Positions 4,618 through 6,950 of a DNA stretch of 6,950 nucleotides are shown in pieces. The notes beneath the pieces were generated by a model. It saw only the letters and a list, made by a program, of their open reading frames with translations. It was not told the DNA's origin and made no database searches. Source of the stretch: JBNJEA01 sp051745395 (GTDB lineage: Bacteria > Desulfobacterota > Desulfobacteria > Desulfobacterales > Desulfosalsimonadaceae); contig JBNJEA010000149.1 in assembly GCA_051745395.1 (NCBI GenBank), forward strand, positions 1 to 6,950, written 5' to 3'. Positions within the stretch are counted from its first letter, which is position 1. Every line of letters begins with the position of its first letter. The translations under genes and the position numbers were made by a program.

Positions 4618-5664
4618 ATGGCCATGGATCGGGAGGTGTTGCGCAAAAAGCAACCATTAACGGTTGATATTGCACCGGTTGCAGACCTTATTCATCAAAC
4701 CCAGAAGGCAAACGGGGAAATCCCCTGGAGCACCGGCGGCAAAACCGATCCGTGGGATCATGTGGAAGCCGCCATGGGCCTGGCCATCGGCGGGTATCTG
4801 CAAGACGCCCGGCGGGCCTATCAATGGCTGGCCGACATTCAGCTCGAAGACGGCAGTTGGTATGCCGCCTACCGAGACGGCGAGCCCATCGACAAAACCC
4901 GGGACACCAACGTGACCGCCTACATCGCCGTGGGCGTCTATCACGATTTTTTGATCACCGGCGACCGGCAGTTTCTCGAAACCATGTGGCCCTGCGTCAG
5001 CCGGGCCATTGATTTCGCCGTCAGCCTCCAGGCACCGACAGGGGCAATCTACTGGGCCAAAAGCCCGTCTTTGGAAACCGATCCGATGGCCCTGCTGACC
5101 GGTTCCAGCTCGATTTTCATGAGTCTCAAGTGCGCCCTGGCCATCGCCGGCGAAATCGGCCGCGACCGGCCCGCCTGGAAAACCGCGGCCGCCGGGCTGC
5201 GCAAGGCCCTCCGGAGCGGCTACCACCTGTTTAACATCACCAAGTCCCATTATTCCATGGACTGGTTCTACCCGGTTTTGTGCGGGGCCGTAACCGGTGA
5301 TGCGGCCCGCAAACAGTTCGACCACTCCTGGAAAAAATTCGTGGTCGAAGACATGGGCGTTTTGTGCGTGTCAAACCGCCCGTGGGTCACCATCGCCGAG
5401 ACTTCGGAACTGGTGCTGGCACTGGCCGCGGCCGGCGACCGCCGGATCGCCGAAATCGTGTTCAACTGGCTCCATGAACGCCGCTTCGAAGACGCCTCCT
5501 ATTGGTGCGGTTTTACCTATCCGGACATGGTGATCTGGCCGGAGGAGAAAGTGACCTGGACCAACGGGGTGGTGCTCATGGCCGCCGATGCCCTGTATCA
5601 CCTGACGCCGGCCAGCCGGTTGTTTAACCATGAATTCTGGCAGGCGGCCGCGGTTCTGGATTAA
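4618..5664 (+). CDS. Six-hairpin (alpha/alpha) barrel protein, glycosidase/prenyltransferase-like
   Basis: The 348-aa soluble protein has no signal peptide and is built of paired helices with conserved aromatic loops, as in (alpha/alpha)6 toroids (six-hairpin glycosidases and prenyltransferase-like barrels). Visible motifs are NGEIPW (32-37), DPWDHVEAAMGLAIGGY (44-60), QLEDGSWYAAY (75-85), TRDTNVTAYIAVGVYH (94-109) and WPEEKVTWTNGVVLMAADALYHL (307-329). Loops rich in W, D and E suggest a carbohydrate-binding cleft; D47, E50, E261, E309 and E310 are candidate acids, none provable here. Similar proteins are often labelled phenyltransferase-domain or prenyltransferase-like, which I take to describe the fold and not the reaction. 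The start at 4618 has AAGGAT (4605-4610) 7 bases upstream; ATG 4624 is an alternative. The acyltransferase gene follows after 45 bases in the same orientation, probably the same operon. A sugar- or envelope-related role is inferred from that pairing. Confidence 0.82.
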   Translation: MAMDREVLRKKQPLTVDIAPVADLIHQTQKANGEIPWSTGGKTDPWDHVEAAMGLAIGGYLQDARRAYQWLADIQLEDGSWYAAYRDGEPIDKTRDTNVTAYIAVGVYHDFLITGDRQFLETMWPCVSRAIDFAVSLQAPTGAIYWAKSPSLETDPMALLTGSSSIFMSLKCALAIAGEIGRDRPAWKTAAAGLRKALRSGYHLFNITKSHYSMDWFYPVLCGAVTGDAARKQFDHSWKKFVVEDMGVLCVSNRPWVTIAETSELVLALAAAGDRRIAEIVFNWLHERRFEDASYWCGFTYPDMVIWPEEKVTWTNGVVLMAADALYHLTPASRLFNHEFWQAAAVLD

Positions 5665-5709
5665 AAAGCAAAATCATTCTCCGTTTTTTCAAAAAGGGGT
5701 TATCCCGCA

Positions 5710-6432
5710 TTGCGAAAAGACCATCGCCCCTATTATCTCAAAAGCGCCTTCATGAAATTCCAGGCGTTTTACGCCCGCTATTTCATCCGCCCCCAGCTCG
5801 ACGCCCTCGGCAAGAACTACCTGTTCATCCACCCCTGGAACATCAAGATTTTCGGCGATCGCATCACCATCGGCGATTACGCCAATATCCTGACCACCTC
5901 GGACAAAAAGGTCCGGCTCACCGTCTGGCCGGAGGAAAAGGGCAAGGGACGGATCGCAATCGGCCACTATTGCCTCATCTGTCCCGGGGTGCGCATCAGT
6001 TCCGCCCACGAAATCGTCATCGGCAACAGCTGCATGATCGCCGGCAACGCCTTTGTCACCGATTCGGACTGGCACGGCACCTACGACCGGGTCTTTACCA
6101 TCGGCAACACGGCACCGGTTCATATCGGCGACAACGTCTGGCTCGGCGACCGGACCACGGTGTGCAAGGGCGTCACCATAGGGGAAAACTCGATTATCGG
6201 TACCGGCTCCGTGGTGGTGCGCGACGTGCCGCCCAACGTGGTGGCCGCCGGCAACCCCGCCCGGGTGGTGAAAGAGCTCGACCCGGATGAGCCCATGGTC
6301 AAACGCAAGGATTGGTATGCCGATCCAAAACAACTGGCCGCAGACATCGATGCCATGGACCGCGAAAACCTGGCCGGCAACTCAACCTTGAATTGGCTGC
6401 GTACGATGATTATTCGTAAGGAAACGGATTGA
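5710..6432 (+). CDS. Left-handed beta-helix (hexapeptide) acyltransferase
   Basis: This 240-aa protein belongs to the hexapeptide-repeat transferase superfamily, which forms trimers and usually moves an acetyl group from acetyl-CoA to a sugar hydroxyl or amine. An N-terminal helical part (1-35) precedes hexapeptide coils from about 40 to 185 (for example ITIGDYANI, RIAIGHYCLICPGVRIS, EIVIGNSCMIAGNAF, VHIGDNVWLGDRTTVCKGVTIGENSIIGTGSVV). The terminal PPNVVAAGNPARVVKEL is the classic end of this family. H122 in DSDWHG is the likely catalytic histidine. A C-terminal helical extension (190-240) is present. The start is TTG 5710, with GGGG (5696-5699) 10 bases upstream; it is chosen because the DHRPYYLK segment looks like a conserved opening. 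ATG 5752 would remove it and has no ribosome-binding site. It is probably co-transcribed with the upstream barrel protein, suggesting joint modification of a glycan or small sugar; the substrate is unknown. Confidence 0.88.
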   Translation: MRKDHRPYYLKSAFMKFQAFYARYFIRPQLDALGKNYLFIHPWNIKIFGDRITIGDYANILTTSDKKVRLTVWPEEKGKGRIAIGHYCLICPGVRISSAHEIVIGNSCMIAGNAFVTDSDWHGTYDRVFTIGNTAPVHIGDNVWLGDRTTVCKGVTIGENSIIGTGSVVVRDVPPNVVAAGNPARVVKELDPDEPMVKRKDWYADPKQLAADIDAMDRENLAGNSTLNWLRTMIIRKETD

Positions 6433-6455
6433 GAAGGCGAGTTGTTTTCGATTCC

Positions 6456-6510
6456 CGCGCCAAGCCGCCAAGAACGCAAAAAAAGCGTTATGACCTTGTG
6501 TCCTGGCGCG
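6456..6510. repeat. Nested palindromic intergenic element
   Basis: CGCGCCA (6456-6462) pairs with TGGCGCG (6504-6510). Inside it AACGC (6473-6477) pairs with GCGTT (6485-6489) around a loop of seven A. The left half reads as degenerate heptads (CGCCAAG, CCGCCAAG, AACGCAAA), a style I recognise from dispersed intergenic repeats in environmental bacterial genomes. It lies in the 121-bp gap before the last gene. The stems are seen directly; membership of a dispersed family is inferred. Confidence 0.5.
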
Positions 6511-6553
6511 ACAATACGACAAAACCAATGGGGTAACCGAAAGAGTATTCCTT

Positions 6554-6949
6554 ATGGCAACAGAAAACGATATTGTTCTGGTCTATTACGAAGACCAGCC
6601 GTTATTTTTCGCCCGGATCGAGGAAATTTTGCCGGATGCAAAAAAAGACTGGTACCACGTCAAGCTCCTGGTCCTGCAAGTCCCGCTGCAGACGATGACC
6701 TGGATTCTGCGCGACGTCTACATCAACGGCGAGGAATTTACCATGGGCGGCAACCGGATGCGTCTTGAAAAAGTCGAGGCGCCTGCGGAGGAACCCGGGG
6801 AAACCGCCGAGGAAGATGCCGGGACCGAACCGGCAAAAGACGAGGCGGCAAACGAACTTAAGGAGGAAAAAAACGAAAAGACGCCGCCCGGACAGGACGA
6901 TTCCGCCACCGTTATTTCCTTTAACAAAAGAAAACCGAAAAAGGAGTAA
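6554..6949 (+). CDS. Conserved-looking small protein with charged low-complexity tail
   Basis: The 131-aa protein has no signal peptide or membrane segment. Residues 1-75 form a compact, probably beta-rich domain (DIVLVYYEDQPLFFARIEEILPD, WYHVKLLVLQVP, TWILRDVYINGEEFTMGGNRMRLEKVE). Residues 76-117 are acidic low complexity (E, A, P, D, K) and surely disordered. The end (SFNKRKPKKE) is basic. I have the impression that the first domain is common in sulfate-reducing Desulfobacterota, but I know no function for it; its strand-rich pattern could be a small barrel binding protein or nucleic acid. ATG 6554 is preceded by AAGAG (6541-6545), 8 bases away. The complete stop is at 6947-6949. AAGGAG at 6941-6946 could serve as ribosome-binding site for a gene starting just past the window. 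Confidence 0.8.
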   Translation: MATENDIVLVYYEDQPLFFARIEEILPDAKKDWYHVKLLVLQVPLQTMTWILRDVYINGEEFTMGGNRMRLEKVEAPAEEPGETAEEDAGTEPAKDEAANELKEEKNEKTPPGQDDSATVISFNKRKPKKE

Positions 6950-6950
6950 T

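Noticed and set aside
4657..5325. 222-aa open frame on the minus strand
   Set aside because: It is the complement of the barrel gene, with G/P/H-rich composition typical of a GC-rich shadow frame.
5689..6333. 214-aa open frame on the minus strand
   Set aside because: It is the shadow of the hexapeptide acyltransferase; the apparent repeats only mirror the hexapeptide repeats.
6442..6768. 108-aa frame overlapping the last gene
   Set aside because: It translates the nested palindrome and then the last gene in another frame.

Overview
The window is ordinary, gene-dense bacterial chromosome. Moderately GC-rich genes are separated by short AT-rich gaps. The gene content and protein style (a compact signal peptidase, a SixA-like phosphatase with a QHG motif, an OmpH/Skp chaperone, and a small acidic-tailed protein of a type I associate with sulfate reducers) suggest a Gram-negative Desulfobacterota, probably Desulfobacterales. 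This is an inference from protein character; there is no rRNA or other marker gene here. I see no phage, insertion sequence, CRISPR array, tRNA or rRNA.

Layout. Positions 1-195 are an AT-rich upstream region with a perfect 16-bp inverted repeat around an extended -10 promoter. Positions 196-1702 hold a tightly packed three-gene operon: a single-TM signal peptidase I (lepB), a membrane-anchored NTF2-like protein overlapping it by 7 bp, and a PaaI-like hotdog thioesterase. Positions 1703-1989 are a non-coding leader with a tandem 14-bp repeat, a candidate promoter and a terminator-like hairpin just before the OmpH/Skp chaperone gene (1990-2412). Positions 2413-2675 separate convergent genes and hold a mobile-type extragenic palindrome (2489-2557) and a strong terminator (2591-2631). 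A J-domain protein lies on the minus strand (2676-3710). It is divergent from a sixA-like phosphatase (3884-4342), and the gap between them has back-to-back sigma70-like promoters around a 16-bp palindrome. After a 275-bp gap comes a pair that looks like carbohydrate or cell-envelope modification: a six-hairpin (alpha/alpha) barrel protein (4618-5664) and a left-handed beta-helix acyltransferase (5710-6432). A palindromic repeat-like spacer (6456-6510) precedes a small cytosolic protein with a charged tail (6554-6949).

How it fits together. Several genes concern the envelope: signal peptide removal, a periplasmic chaperone, a periplasmic NTF2-like domain, and a probable sugar or O-acetyl modification pair. 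SixA and the J-domain protein are possible signalling and proteostasis factors that may share one operator region. No single dramatic new system is evident. The best leads are the divergent sixA/J-domain control region, the uncharacterised J-domain architecture, the leader upstream of skp, the inverted repeat upstream of lepB, and the barrel/acyltransferase pair.
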